From assembly GCA_025998675.1 (NCBI GenBank), contig AP024673.1, forward strand, positions 1,763,221-1,827,220: a stretch of DNA of 64,000 nucleotides, read 5' to 3'. The notes under the pieces were generated by a model. It was given only the letters and a program-made list of their open reading frames with translations, was not told the DNA's origin and made no database searches. Below, one piece after another: positions 43,727-52,193 of the stretch. Position 1 is the first letter of the stretch; each line of letters starts with the position of its first letter. The position numbers and the translations under genes are program-made. The DNA is from Fimbriimonadales bacterium (GTDB lineage: Bacteria; Armatimonadota; Fimbriimonadia; Fimbriimonadales; GBS-DC).

Positions 43727-45472
43727 ATGAGACGCACTCTCTGGCTTGGGGTTGTGATTGCGCTGGCGATCCTACTCGCCAGCCCTGTCGTCGCGCAACC
43801 GTTCACTTATCAGGGCTTCCTCAAGCAAAACGGGCAGCCCGTGAACGGCTCAACCAGTCTCACCTTCAAACTCTTCAACGCGCTCGGCTCCCAAGTGGGA
43901 CCTACCCTCACCCAAACTGTGAATGTGCAGAACGGGCTGTTTACCGTGCAACTGGACTTCGGCGCTGTGTGGGACGGCTCCGACCGCTATCTGGAGATTA
44001 GCGTCGGCTCCACCACGCTTTCGCCTCGCGTGAAAATCAACCCCGCCCCGTATGCCAGCACCGCCTTCTTCGCCCAGCGTCCGTGGCAGACTTCGGGGAG
44101 CAACATCTTCTACGCCGCAGGAAATGTGGGCATCGGTACGAACAGCCCGCAAGGCGACCTGCATGTGCGCAGCCTCTCTGCCGAACAGCTGGATCAGGAG
44201 ACCGCTACAGCTTTTCGAACTGGCATTCCAGGTTTTACCTGGCAATCGTTCACGCCAGCCATTACGGGTGTGCTGACCAAAGTTGCGGTCTACCTGGATG
44301 CAGTAAATCCCATCAGCCTGACCATCCGCGTGTATCAGGGCGAAGGCACTGGGGGCGTGCTGCTTACCGAGCGCACAGTCACGCCTGGCAACTTCACTGG
44401 CTGGCATGAAGTGGCAATTGGCGGGGTTAACTTGACCGCGGGACAACGCTACACAGTTGAGGTAATGCCAAATGGTCTGTTTATAGCTGCAGACAATCAG
44501 AACCCTTACCCGAACGGCAGGAGTGGAGCAGGCGTTCAATTCGACCTGCTCCTGCGCACCTACATGGCGTTGCCCGTCGAGAGCGTGGTGGTGCGCCAGG
44601 GCGCCGTCGGGATTGGGACGACCGCCCCCAGCGCCCGCCTGCATCTGGTGGACGGCAACCTGCGCATAGATGAAGGCGAAATCCAGAGCTGGGGTCCGAT
44701 TACGCTCCATCCCGATGTAGATAACACGGGCGACGATGTGGTGCGCTTCGTGGACAGCACAGGCAACGAAACAGTGCGCATTCACTCGAACGGCAGAGTA
44801 GGGATTGGTACAGGCAACACCACGCCTGTAGCGCCGCTCTCGTTTGGCAACACGCTCGGTAATAAAATTGCCCTGTGGGGTTCGTCTACGACGGCGCACT
44901 ATGGCTTGGGGATTCAGACAGGTCTCCTTCAGCTCTACACCGATCAGCCCAGCAGCGATATTGCGTTCGGCGTGGGAAGCAGTATTTTCACAGAGCGCGT
45001 GCGCATCAAAGGCAGCGGTCCGTCTGTGGCGATGGTTCGGGGCAGCTTCAACCCCCCTCAAACCGACTGGCCAGCGGGTTGGGACGGAGGTTTAGCCACC
45101 TGGGACATCGTTTGTAGCGGTATTCGCTACAGCGTGCTTGAATCGCGCTCCGACGAGCGGCTCAAGCGGGACATCCAGCCTCTGGATACCAGCACGGAGT
45201 TCCAGCGCCTGATCAGCCTGCGACCCGTGTCGTACTACTGGCGTGATAAACGGCTCCCGCAAACCCTGCAGTATGGGTTCCTAGCGCAGGAACTGCGCGA
45301 AGTGTTCCCTGAACTGGTTTCCGAAGGCGTCGACGACGAGAACACACTTGCCGTGAACTACCAGGCGCTCATCCCGCTGCTGGTGAACGCCCTGCAGGTG
45401 CAGCAAGCGGAAATCCAGCAGCTGCGTGCGGAGGTGCGGCAACTGCGTATGCAACTCAATCAAAAGCCATAA
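43727..45472 (+). CDS. Secreted fibre-like protein with peptidase S74 chaperone tail
   Basis: A 581-residue exported protein. The signal peptide is GVVIALAILLASPVVAQ. An N-terminal FTYQGFLKQNGQPVNGS module follows, with repeated VGIGTNSP/VGIGTTAPSARLH strands as in phage-tail-like fibres. The C-terminal intramolecular chaperone has SDERLKRDIQPLD, YGFLAQELREVFPEL and VNYQALIPLLVNALQ, followed by a coiled coil. In known S74 proteins the tail trimerises the fibre and then cuts itself off. No phage genes surround it, so it is probably a surface fibre of the cell. Confidence 0.85.
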   Translation: MRRTLWLGVVIALAILLASPVVAQPFTYQGFLKQNGQPVNGSTSLTFKLFNALGSQVGPTLTQTVNVQNGLFTVQLDFGAVWDGSDRYLEISVGSTTLSPRVKINPAPYASTAFFAQRPWQTSGSNIFYAAGNVGIGTNSPQGDLHVRSLSAEQLDQETATAFRTGIPGFTWQSFTPAITGVLTKVAVYLDAVNPISLTIRVYQGEGTGGVLLTERTVTPGNFTGWHEVAIGGVNLTAGQRYTVEVMPNGLFIAADNQNPYPNGRSGAGVQFDLLLRTYMALPVESVVVRQGAVGIGTTAPSARLHLVDGNLRIDEGEIQSWGPITLHPDVDNTGDDVVRFVDSTGNETVRIHSNGRVGIGTGNTTPVAPLSFGNTLGNKIALWGSSTTAHYGLGIQTGLLQLYTDQPSSDIAFGVGSSIFTERVRIKGSGPSVAMVRGSFNPPQTDWPAGWDGGLATWDIVCSGIRYSVLESRSDERLKRDIQPLDTSTEFQRLISLRPVSYYWRDKRLPQTLQYGFLAQELREVFPELVSEGVDDENTLAVNYQALIPLLVNALQVQQAEIQQLRAEVRQLRMQLNQKP

Positions 45473-45488
45473 TCCACTCTGACCTCCA

Positions 45489-45518
45489 GTCCCCTCCCCA
45501 AATCGCTGGGGAGGGGAC
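45489..45518. terminator. Hairpin after the S74-tailed gene
   Basis: The arms GTCCCCTCCCC and GGGGAGGGGAC with an eight-base loop sit 17 bases beyond the stop codon. It is terminator-like although it has no T run. Confidence 0.5.
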
Positions 45519-45567
45519 GTCTCCCGAAGTGGGCTACGGCGACACTTTGACAGAAGGAGGCAAATCG

Positions 45568-45972
45568 ATGAGAACCCTGATGGTGTGTGTCATCATGACA
45601 GTGCTGATGGGCGTCGCCTGCGCCCAGTCGGGCGGCGGGTACGACCTCAGCTGGTGGACGATTGACGGCGGCGGAGTCACTTTCGCCACAGGCGGAACTT
45701 TCAACCTCGGCGGCACAGTCGGTCAGCCCGACGCGAGCAACGCCCTCACGGGGGGCAGCTACAGCCTCACGGGCGGCTTCTGGTTCGCGCCCGCCTGTGT
45801 GCCTACCAACGGCGATGTGGACGGCAGCGGCTGCGTGGACGACGCCGACCTATTGCAGGTGCTGTTCGCCTTCGGGGCGACAGGGCTGAACCCCGCCGAT
45901 GTGAACTGCGACGCCACTGTGGACGACGCCGACCTGCTGATTGTGCTGTTCAACTTCGGTAGTGGCTGTTGA
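45568..45972 (+). CDS. Small secreted protein with dockerin-like tail
   Basis: The 134-residue product has a signal peptide (MVCVIMTVLMGVACAQ). A short Gly-rich beta module of the type seen in many secreted proteins follows (WWTIDGGG...GGSYSLTGGFW). It ends with two calcium-loop repeats, VDGSGCVDDADLLQVLFAFG and CDATVDDADLLIVLFNFG. AAGGAGG precedes the ATG. It is little more than an export signal, a linker module and the tail. Its 3' end overlaps the convergent regulator by 123 bases. Confidence 0.8.
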   Translation: MRTLMVCVIMTVLMGVACAQSGGGYDLSWWTIDGGGVTFATGGTFNLGGTVGQPDASNALTGGSYSLTGGFWFAPACVPTNGDVDGSGCVDDADLLQVLFAFGATGLNPADVNCDATVDDADLLIVLFNFGSGC

Positions 45973-47262
45973 AAAGCGCCCCAGCACACGCCGGCGCCAG
46001 ACCGCCGCGTGAGTCGCCCGCGACGCGCTGAACCGCTGGAGTCGGAGCCGCCACGCCTGCGCCTCCGACTCCAGCCCACACTGGCACAGCACGCGCACCC
46101 ACACCAGCGATTTGTTGATGCACTGCTGGACGCGCTGCTCTTCGGGGTCTGCCAGCACGGGGTTGTCCTGCAGCACGCGCAGCGCCTGCTCGCTGTGTCC
46201 GAGATTCGCCAGCACCAGCGCGTCGGAGAGGAGGATGTTCGGGTCTTCTTCGAGCCATGGGCGGCTGCGTTGCTGGGCGGTGGCGTGGGCGTCGTGCGCC
46301 TCGCGTCGATAGCGCGAGAAGCTCAGGTATTCCGTGATGTTGCGCCAGAACCATGCGGCGTGTTCGGGGGCGTACCGCTCGGCGTGGGGGAGCCAGCGGC
46401 GCAGGATCTCGACGCCCTCCAGCGGCGCGAGGCGCGTCCCGCATTCCGATGCGCCTTTCGCCTGCGCGTGGATAATGTAGAACCACTGAGGCGCCATCGG
46501 CTCGGTAGAGTCCATCAGTCGCAGGGCGCGGTAGACTGACGCCTGCGCATCCTGCACACGCGCCTGCTCCACCAGGTAGCCGCAGTGGTAGGCGAAGGCG
46601 TCGATGAGCAGGCGCTTCGGCGCGCGGTTCGAACGCGCCATCTGCCACAGCCGTCCCTGAATGCCGCGATAGAGCAGGTCGATTAGCTCTGGGGCGACGG
46701 CGACCTCGTGGCGGCTGAGCGCCGTCAGCAGTTCGGCGATGTCGGCAGGCGACGAGACTTCAACAGGCAGCCACACCAGCACGCCCTGCCCGCCTTGCAG
46801 CGCCTGATGCTCTTCGGGGCGTGCACCCAGCGCCTCACAGAGCCGCGCCAGCTGCTCCGGGGAGGGCCAGCTCTCGGAACGCTCCCAGCGGCTCACCGTG
46901 CTGACCGTCACGCCCAGATGCAGCGCGACTCGCTCCTGAGTCCAGCCGCGGCGTTCCCGCAGCGCGTGCAACAGCTCGCCCCCCATCGGCGCCGTGCCCT
47001 CCAGCGGGGAGCCTCCGTGCGCAGCGCCCGCCGCCAGCGGCGCGGCGCGCGGGGCGTTCAGCAACTGCCACGCACAGGCGCGCTCGTGCTCCCGCGCCTG
47101 CAGAGCGTTCAGCACTGCCTCCAGCTCGTATACGCGCGGCAGGGTCGCGCCCGACTCCCAGCGGCTCAGAGTCGAGGCGCTCACTCTTGAAGCGCGCGCC
47201 AGCTGGCGCAACGACAGTCCCCTCGATGCACGCAGGCGACGCAAATGCTCTGCCAGACCCAT
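45850..47262 (-). CDS. Tandem-HTH XRE-family regulator with helical-repeat domain
   Basis: A 470-residue protein with two Cro/CI-type helix-turn-helix domains: residues about 1-55 (SRGLSLRQLARASRVSASTL) and about 100-150 (RRGWTQERVALHLGVTVSTV). The remainder is a helical, TPR-like effector region. The last ~41 codons run antisense through the dockerin tail gene and read EVEQHNQQVGVVHS, which looks like shadow sequence, so the native C-terminus may have been lost. ATG 47262 follows TATAAT (47282-47287) and GGGGAG. Divergent from the CAP gene. Confidence 0.72.
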   Translation of the reverse strand: MGLAEHLRRLRASRGLSLRQLARASRVSASTLSRWESGATLPRVYELEAVLNALQAREHERACAWQLLNAPRAAPLAAGAAHGGSPLEGTAPMGGELLHALRERRGWTQERVALHLGVTVSTVSRWERSESWPSPEQLARLCEALGARPEEHQALQGGQGVLVWLPVEVSSPADIAELLTALSRHEVAVAPELIDLLYRGIQGRLWQMARSNRAPKRLLIDAFAYHCGYLVEQARVQDAQASVYRALRLMDSTEPMAPQWFYIIHAQAKGASECGTRLAPLEGVEILRRWLPHAERYAPEHAAWFWRNITEYLSFSRYRREAHDAHATAQQRSRPWLEEDPNILLSDALVLANLGHSEQALRVLQDNPVLADPEEQRVQQCINKSLVWVRVLCQCGLESEAQAWRLRLQRFSASRATHAAVWRRRVLGRFSTATTEVEQHNQQVGVVHSGVAVHIGGVQPCRPEGEQHLQ

Positions 47263-47281
47263 GCGCGTACTCCCCAGTAGT

Positions 47282-47287
47282 ATTATA
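47282..47287 (-). promoter_or_regulatory. Predicted -10 box of the tandem-HTH regulator gene
   Basis: TATAAT on the minus strand, 19 bases from ATG 47262 with GGGGAG in between. The divergent leaderless box for the CAP gene is only 28 bases away, so both could be controlled together by the regulator. Confidence 0.45.
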
Positions 47288-47315
47288 ACACACTTCTGCA
47301 GAAGGCTCTATCAGG

Positions 47316-47321
47316 TACACT
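47316..47321 (+). promoter_or_regulatory. Predicted -10 box of the leaderless CAP gene
   Basis: TACACT, six bases (TCGATT), then ATG 47328. No Shine-Dalgarno is present. It fits the recurrent leaderless spacing. Confidence 0.55.
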
Positions 47322-47327
47322 TCGATT

Positions 47328-47789
47328 ATGCCACAAATACGCCGGGAAAGTCGAGAGCCAACCCCGCAACAACTGCGCCAGCTGGAACAGCGCGTCCATC
47401 AGCTGATTAACGAGCAGCGCAGGCGTGCGAAACTGCCGCCGCTGACCTGGCACGAACAGGTCGCTCAGGCGGCGCGCGACCACAGCAAAAACATGGCGGA
47501 GCGCAACTTTTTTGACCATCGTGACCCGCGCCTGGGGGAGGTTGATCAGCGGCTGAATCGGTTCCGTATCGCATGGCGCGCATGTGGCGAGAATATCTTC
47601 ATGCTGTCGGGCTACAGCAACCCTGCGCAGGTCGCCGTCGAGGGGTGGATGGAAAGTCCGGGGCATCGCGCCAACATTCTGTATCGGGAGTTCACCCATG
47701 CCGGGGTGGGAATCCACTATCGCCCGCGCGACAGGTGTTATTACCTGACTCAGATTTTTATCCGCCCGCCTGATGGAACCAGACGCTAA
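47328..47789 (+). CDS. CAP (SCP/YkwD-like) domain protein
   Basis: The 153-residue protein is almost entirely a CAP domain: LINEQRRRAKLPPLTWH, ARDHSKNMAERNFFDH, CGENIFMLSG and WMESPGHRANILYREF with the conserved His/Glu pairs. Bacterial members are usually secreted and of unclear function. Here the N-terminus is charged (MPQIRRESREPTP) and lacks a signal peptide, so it is either cytoplasmic or exported by another path. Confidence 0.85.
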   Translation: MPQIRRESREPTPQQLRQLEQRVHQLINEQRRRAKLPPLTWHEQVAQAARDHSKNMAERNFFDHRDPRLGEVDQRLNRFRIAWRACGENIFMLSGYSNPAQVAVEGWMESPGHRANILYREFTHAGVGIHYRPRDRCYYLTQIFIRPPDGTRR

Positions 47790-47873
47790 CTTATCGGGTA
47801 TCATTCTATAGAGCCTTCCCTGCTGGGGCGACACGAGCCGTGAAGCGTTCGTCGTTCTGGAGGGCAGCACGCG

Positions 47874-48338
47874 ATGCAGGAGCGTTCGGAACGCCTCTCG
47901 CAGGCAATCGCGCAGGCGTTAGGCTGGTTGCGGGTGCGCGACCTGTCGACGCATGAGCTGGCGCGCCGATTAGCCGCCAGAGGGTATACCGAGTCGGAAA
48001 TCACTGAAGCGACCGAGTGGCTCTGCGCGGAGGGCTACCTGTCGGATGAACGGCTGCAGCGACGCCTGACCGAGCGGTTCACCACCGAACAGCCCTCGGG
48101 ACGCCTGCGGATCGAGCAGGAGTTCGCCCGTCGCGGACTGGACGCGCCCGCAGTGGAGGGCGATGAAGAGAGCCGCGCCGTGCAGGCGCTGCGCCTGCGC
48201 TTTGGCGAGCCGCCTGCCGTCTGGGAGCCGCGCCAGACCGCGCGCTGGTTTCGATTCCTGCTCCAGCGCGGCTTCGAACCCGAAGTCGCCCAGAACGCGC
48301 TGCGCCGCTGGAACCCGCGCCTGAACGACGAACTGTAG
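47874..48338 (+). CDS. recX: Regulatory protein RecX
   Basis: A 154-residue helical protein of the RecX family, which binds RecA filaments and limits recombination. It shows the three-helix repeats typical of the family: VRDLSTHELARRLAARGYTE, ATEWLCAEGYLSDERLQRRL and FRFLLQRGFEPEVAQNALR. recA is not adjacent. A TATCAT box lies upstream near 47799. It precedes the RNase Y gene by 27 bases and may be co-transcribed with it. Confidence 0.82.
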   Translation: MQERSERLSQAIAQALGWLRVRDLSTHELARRLAARGYTESEITEATEWLCAEGYLSDERLQRRLTERFTTEQPSGRLRIEQEFARRGLDAPAVEGDEESRAVQALRLRFGEPPAVWEPRQTARWFRFLLQRGFEPEVAQNALRRWNPRLNDEL

Positions 48339-48365
48339 CCATCACCACGCTCAAGGAGGTTTTCT

Positions 48366-49958
48366 ATGGAAATTATCTACTGGGTTATAACGGTCGTTCT
48401 CGCGCTGGTCGCCGCAAGCGCAGGGTACTTCCTTGCGACGCGACGAGCTCAGCAATCACTCGCAACACAATCCAGCGCGGCAAATGCGGAGGCGCAACGC
48501 GCCCTGGAGGCGGCGCGCCGCGAAACCGAGCAGCTTATCCAGCAACGCACGCAACTGGAGCGCGAATGCGAGACCCTGCGCCGCGAGGCGAGCCTGCAGG
48601 CGCGTGAAGAGGCGCACAAAATCCTCGAACTCGCTGAACAGGAAGCCCGCGAAAAACGCGCCGAAATCCTCAAACTCGAACAACGCCTGCTCCAGCGTGA
48701 GGAACTGCTCGAACACCGCTTCGAACTGCTGGAGCAGAAAGAGCATACGCTGATGGAGCGCGAGGCGCTGCTCACCAAAAAGCAGGGCGAACTGCGCGAG
48801 CTGATGCACCAGCGACGGTTCGAACTGGAGCGTATCAGTGGCATGAGCGCAGAACAGGCGCGCGAAATCCTGCTCAAGGAGGTGCGCGACGAACTCGAAC
48901 ACGAGGCGGCGATTCTGGCGCGCCAGATCGAAGAAGACGCCCGACGCGACGCCGAACGCCGCGCCCGCGAGGTGATTCTGGACACCGTGCAGCGATGCGT
49001 GGTCGAGCATGTCTCACAGAACACCATCACAGTCATTCACCTGCCCAGCGAGGACATCAAGGGACGCATCATCGGGCGCGAGGGACGCAACATCCGCCAT
49101 TTCGAACACATCACGGGCGTCGATGTGATTATCGACGACACGCCCGAAGCGGTGGTGTTGTCGTCGTTTGAACCCATCCGCCGCGAGATTGCCCGCATCA
49201 CGCTGCTGAACCTGATTCACGACGGGCGCATTCACCCGACGCGCATCGAGGAAGAGTACGAACGCGCCAAAGGCGAGGTGGAGCGGCGCATCTGGCAGAC
49301 GGGCGAGGAGGCGGTGCTGCAGGTCGGGCTGACGGGCGTCCATCCCGAAATCGTGCGCACGCTCGGCAAGCTCCGCTACCGCACCAGCTACGCCCAGAAT
49401 GTGCTGGACCACTCCATCGAGGTGGCGACCTTAGCCGGGCTGCTGGCGTCGGAGCTGAAGCTGGACACGCGGGTGGTCAAACGCGCCGCGCTGTTCCATG
49501 ACATCGGCAAGGCGCTGGAGAACACCACCGAAGGACCGCACGCAATCGTCGGGATGGAGTTCCTGCGGCGCTTCGGGGAGAGCGAGATTGTGTGCAACGC
49601 GGTCGGCGCGCACCACCACGACATTATGCCCACCAGCCTCGAGGCGCATGTGGTGATTATCGCCGATTCGATCTCGGCGGCGCGCCCCGGCGCACGGCGC
49701 GAGTCGCTCCAGCAGTACCTGCGCCGCCTGCAGGAGCTGGAGCGGATCGCCATGAGCTTCGACGGCGTGGAGAAGGTGTACGCGATTCAGGCAGGGCGCG
49801 AGGTGCGCGTGCTGGTGAAGCCGAACGAGGTGGACGACCTGCGCGCACACCAGCTCGCCCGCGAAATCGCGCACAAAATCCAGTCCGAGCTGGAGTACCC
49901 GGGACAGGTCAAGGTCACGGTGATCCGCGAGGTGCGCGCCCACCATGTGGCGCACTGA
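48366..49958 (+). CDS. rny: Ribonuclease Y
   Basis: RNase Y begins bulk mRNA decay at the membrane. The 530-residue protein has an N-terminal membrane helix (VITVVLALVAASAGYFLA), a long Glu/Arg-rich coiled coil (about 30-205), a KH domain (IKGRIIGREGRNIRHFE) and an HD domain with RAALFHDIGKALE (H378, D379) and GAHHHDI. Length and order are those of the family. AAGGAGG sits before ATG 48366. Confidence 0.96.
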   Translation: MEIIYWVITVVLALVAASAGYFLATRRAQQSLATQSSAANAEAQRALEAARRETEQLIQQRTQLERECETLRREASLQAREEAHKILELAEQEAREKRAEILKLEQRLLQREELLEHRFELLEQKEHTLMEREALLTKKQGELRELMHQRRFELERISGMSAEQAREILLKEVRDELEHEAAILARQIEEDARRDAERRAREVILDTVQRCVVEHVSQNTITVIHLPSEDIKGRIIGREGRNIRHFEHITGVDVIIDDTPEAVVLSSFEPIRREIARITLLNLIHDGRIHPTRIEEEYERAKGEVERRIWQTGEEAVLQVGLTGVHPEIVRTLGKLRYRTSYAQNVLDHSIEVATLAGLLASELKLDTRVVKRAALFHDIGKALENTTEGPHAIVGMEFLRRFGESEIVCNAVGAHHHDIMPTSLEAHVVIIADSISAARPGARRESLQQYLRRLQELERIAMSFDGVEKVYAIQAGREVRVLVKPNEVDDLRAHQLAREIAHKIQSELEYPGQVKVTVIREVRAHHVAH

Positions 49959-49992
49959 AGCTCGCTATTTCGGATTGGCGCGTACGGTTATA

Positions 49993-50147
49993 ATACCAAT
50001 CTGCTGGTCATAGTGCATAAAACGGCGGTTTATGGAGTGCGGAAGCTCCCGCTTCAGCACTCCATAGTCGCAGGGTGCGGGCAACAAGCACGCTTCTGCA
50101 GGTGTGTGCGAGGCAATTAACGAACTTTGACTGCGCAGTTGGTATAA
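49993..50147. repeat. Dispersed inverted-end element, copy C (155 bp)
   Basis: The left end is ATACCAATCTGCTGGTCATA. The right end TTAACGAACTTTGACTGCGC runs to GTTGGTAT and matches the right end of copy D nearly base for base. The core holds the 32-bp GTGCGGAAGC/GCTTCAGCAC hairpin (50033-50064) that also occurs within the TamB-like gene. Confidence 0.8.
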
Positions 50148-50182
50148 GAGGCGCGGCGTAAACCCATACGCCGCGCCTGCGT

Positions 50183-51976
50183 TTATAAACTCGCGGGGAT
50201 CAGGTACGAACTCTTCGCTCTGGGGTCGTGAATTGCCAGGAAGATGTAGAACATCTCGTCGTAGGTGCCCTCGCCGTAGCGTACCTCGCGCGGCGGGTTG
50301 CTGGGGTTGTTCGGGTTGTCCGACGAGTTATCGTACCAGCCGACGCACTCCACCACCGTGCCAGGCGGCAGCTCGATGGGTTTCTCGTAGAAGTACGCCT
50401 GCTGCCAGTTGAAGTCGTAGTCCTTGATTTGCAGCAGCGGGATGGCGCGCCCGTCGGGCGTTTTGGCAATCACTTCCGCGCCGCGTGCAATCAGGTGCAT
50501 ATGCGCCATGATGCTCAGCGCGTACACGGGTCGGTCGCTCGGCGTCGTCCAGCGGGCATAGACGCGGTAGTTCTTCTCGCCGGCTGGGATGGCGATCCGC
50601 GTGTTGCCAATCACGGCGAGTTGCACGGGCTTGACCTGCTCTGTACGGTCGGCGAGATACAGCCCGATGCGCGTGCGGTCGGTCTCGCGTTTGCCGCGCT
50701 TGAAGTAATGCACCTGCATCACGAGGTCGAACTTGCGCGGCAGGACGACCGCGACTCCGTCTTCCAGTCGGATGGGGCGCATGCCCGGCACCCAGCCGCC
50801 GAGCATCATCGCGGGCACGAAGCCCGTGCCGCCGAAGTTGGCGTAGCCCGGCTTGGGGTCGGCGGCGTCCAGCTGGCGCGCCCGCCCCGAAGTGTCCACG
50901 AACATATTCGCGTGATGCACCACCTCACGGTTGCCCGGCTGGATGTCGATGCCCACAATCACCTTGTTTTCGGGCAGCTCGACGGGGATAACAAAGTAGC
51001 GGTACTCGTCGCCGCCCACGCCGTCCAGCTCGTAGGGTTCGGGCATCTCCACCACGAGGTCAGGTTCGCCATAGAACCAGCCCTTGCTGAAGGTGGGCGG
51101 CTTGGGCGCTTTGCTCAAATCGCCCGCCGGCGCGCCCGAATCGACCCAGCGGGCAATCAGCGCAATCTCCTCGTCGGTCAGATAAAACTCGTTTTTGAAC
51201 TTCGCAAAGCCCGGCGTCGGCTTCCATGGGGGCATCAGCCGCTTCTCAGTGTAATACTTAATCTCCTTTGCCCAGCGTCGGGCGTCGTTATAGGTCTGCA
51301 GCGGGAACGGACCGATGTCGCCCGGGTGATGGCAACTGGTGCATTTTGCGTACAGAATGGGCGCGATGTGTTCCGCGAAGGTGACGGGCGCCTCTTCCAG
51401 CGCTTCCTCCGATTCGGGCAGGGTCAGGAAGCACCCGACGACCTGCGTGCGGGCGTGTGCGACCCGCTTGCCCGCCAGCACCGCGTTCAGCGCGTCGCGC
51501 AGGTACTGATGCTGGGCGACCTCGCGCTTGGTCACGCTGTCGATCGCGCCGCTGTAGACCACCTCGCCCTGGCGGTTCAGCACGAACGCCTGGGGCACAT
51601 GCGTGGCGCCCACCGCACGCGCAATCGCCGCCGCCCCCTGACGCACGACGGGGAATTTGAAGCCCATCTGCTGCGCATGGGCGCGAATGCCCTCCAGCGT
51701 CTCGTCCGCTTCGGGATAGACGCCGTAGAACGCCACGCCGCGCGTGCGATAGGTCGCATACAGCGCGTTCAGGCGGGGGGCGTAGCGCGGTACCGCCGGG
51801 CAGCGCGTCGACAGCGTGATGAACACCACCGCTTTCGAATCGCGCAGGTCTCTCAGCCGCACCGTCGCGCCGTCAATCGTCCGCCACTGCAGCGAGGTCG
51901 GCGCAACCTCGGGCTGCCAGCCCGCCCACAGCAGCAGTCCACTCAAACATAAAGTCGCTATGCTCCATCGCATCAT
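50183..51976 (-). CDS. Redoxin-cytochrome c-copper monooxygenase-like fusion
   Basis: A 597-residue exported protein (signal/anchor MRWSIATLCLSGLLLWAGW). A thioredoxin/redoxin fold occupies about 28-190: VVFITLSTRCPAVPRYAP with a single Cys, THVPQAFVLNRQGEVVYSG. A mono-haem segment follows, CTSCHHPGDIGPFP (CxxCH). The rest resembles copper type II ascorbate-dependent monooxygenases (PGNREVVHHANMF; ALSIMAHMHLIARG, with HH and HMH as possible copper ligands). It may couple electron transfer to copper or peroxide chemistry in the periplasm; the substrate is unknown. Confidence 0.78.
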   Translation of the reverse strand: MMRWSIATLCLSGLLLWAGWQPEVAPTSLQWRTIDGATVRLRDLRDSKAVVFITLSTRCPAVPRYAPRLNALYATYRTRGVAFYGVYPEADETLEGIRAHAQQMGFKFPVVRQGAAAIARAVGATHVPQAFVLNRQGEVVYSGAIDSVTKREVAQHQYLRDALNAVLAGKRVAHARTQVVGCFLTLPESEEALEEAPVTFAEHIAPILYAKCTSCHHPGDIGPFPLQTYNDARRWAKEIKYYTEKRLMPPWKPTPGFAKFKNEFYLTDEEIALIARWVDSGAPAGDLSKAPKPPTFSKGWFYGEPDLVVEMPEPYELDGVGGDEYRYFVIPVELPENKVIVGIDIQPGNREVVHHANMFVDTSGRARQLDAADPKPGYANFGGTGFVPAMMLGGWVPGMRPIRLEDGVAVVLPRKFDLVMQVHYFKRGKRETDRTRIGLYLADRTEQVKPVQLAVIGNTRIAIPAGEKNYRVYARWTTPSDRPVYALSIMAHMHLIARGAEVIAKTPDGRAIPLLQIKDYDFNWQQAYFYEKPIELPPGTVVECVGWYDNSSDNPNNPSNPPREVRYGEGTYDEMFYIFLAIHDPRAKSSYLIPASL

Positions 51977-52193
51977 CGCTCTCACCTGTGATAAACATAC
52001 CCGATTTGTCAATAGATTCCTGCTAAGTGCTTTGGCGTCAGATTTTCAACCGACAGCTTCCAGGCAGGGAGCACTCAGGACATGCGACGCCGAGTGCCAA
52101 CCAGAGTTTCCTCTGGAACGCGAAGCCGACACGCAAACACCGTCCTATCGGGTATCCTCTTGAAAGTTTTGGGCTGGGTTGAGGTGAAACGCC

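Noticed and set aside
43727-45472. A prophage, suggested by the S74 fibre-chaperone domain
   Set aside because: The protein has a Sec signal peptide and no capsid, terminase, portal or lysis genes surround it.
50228-51952. A 574-codon plus-strand frame opposite the redoxin-cytochrome gene
   Set aside because: Rich in His, Arg and Val with no recognisable fold. The minus-strand gene has clear motifs and a signal peptide.
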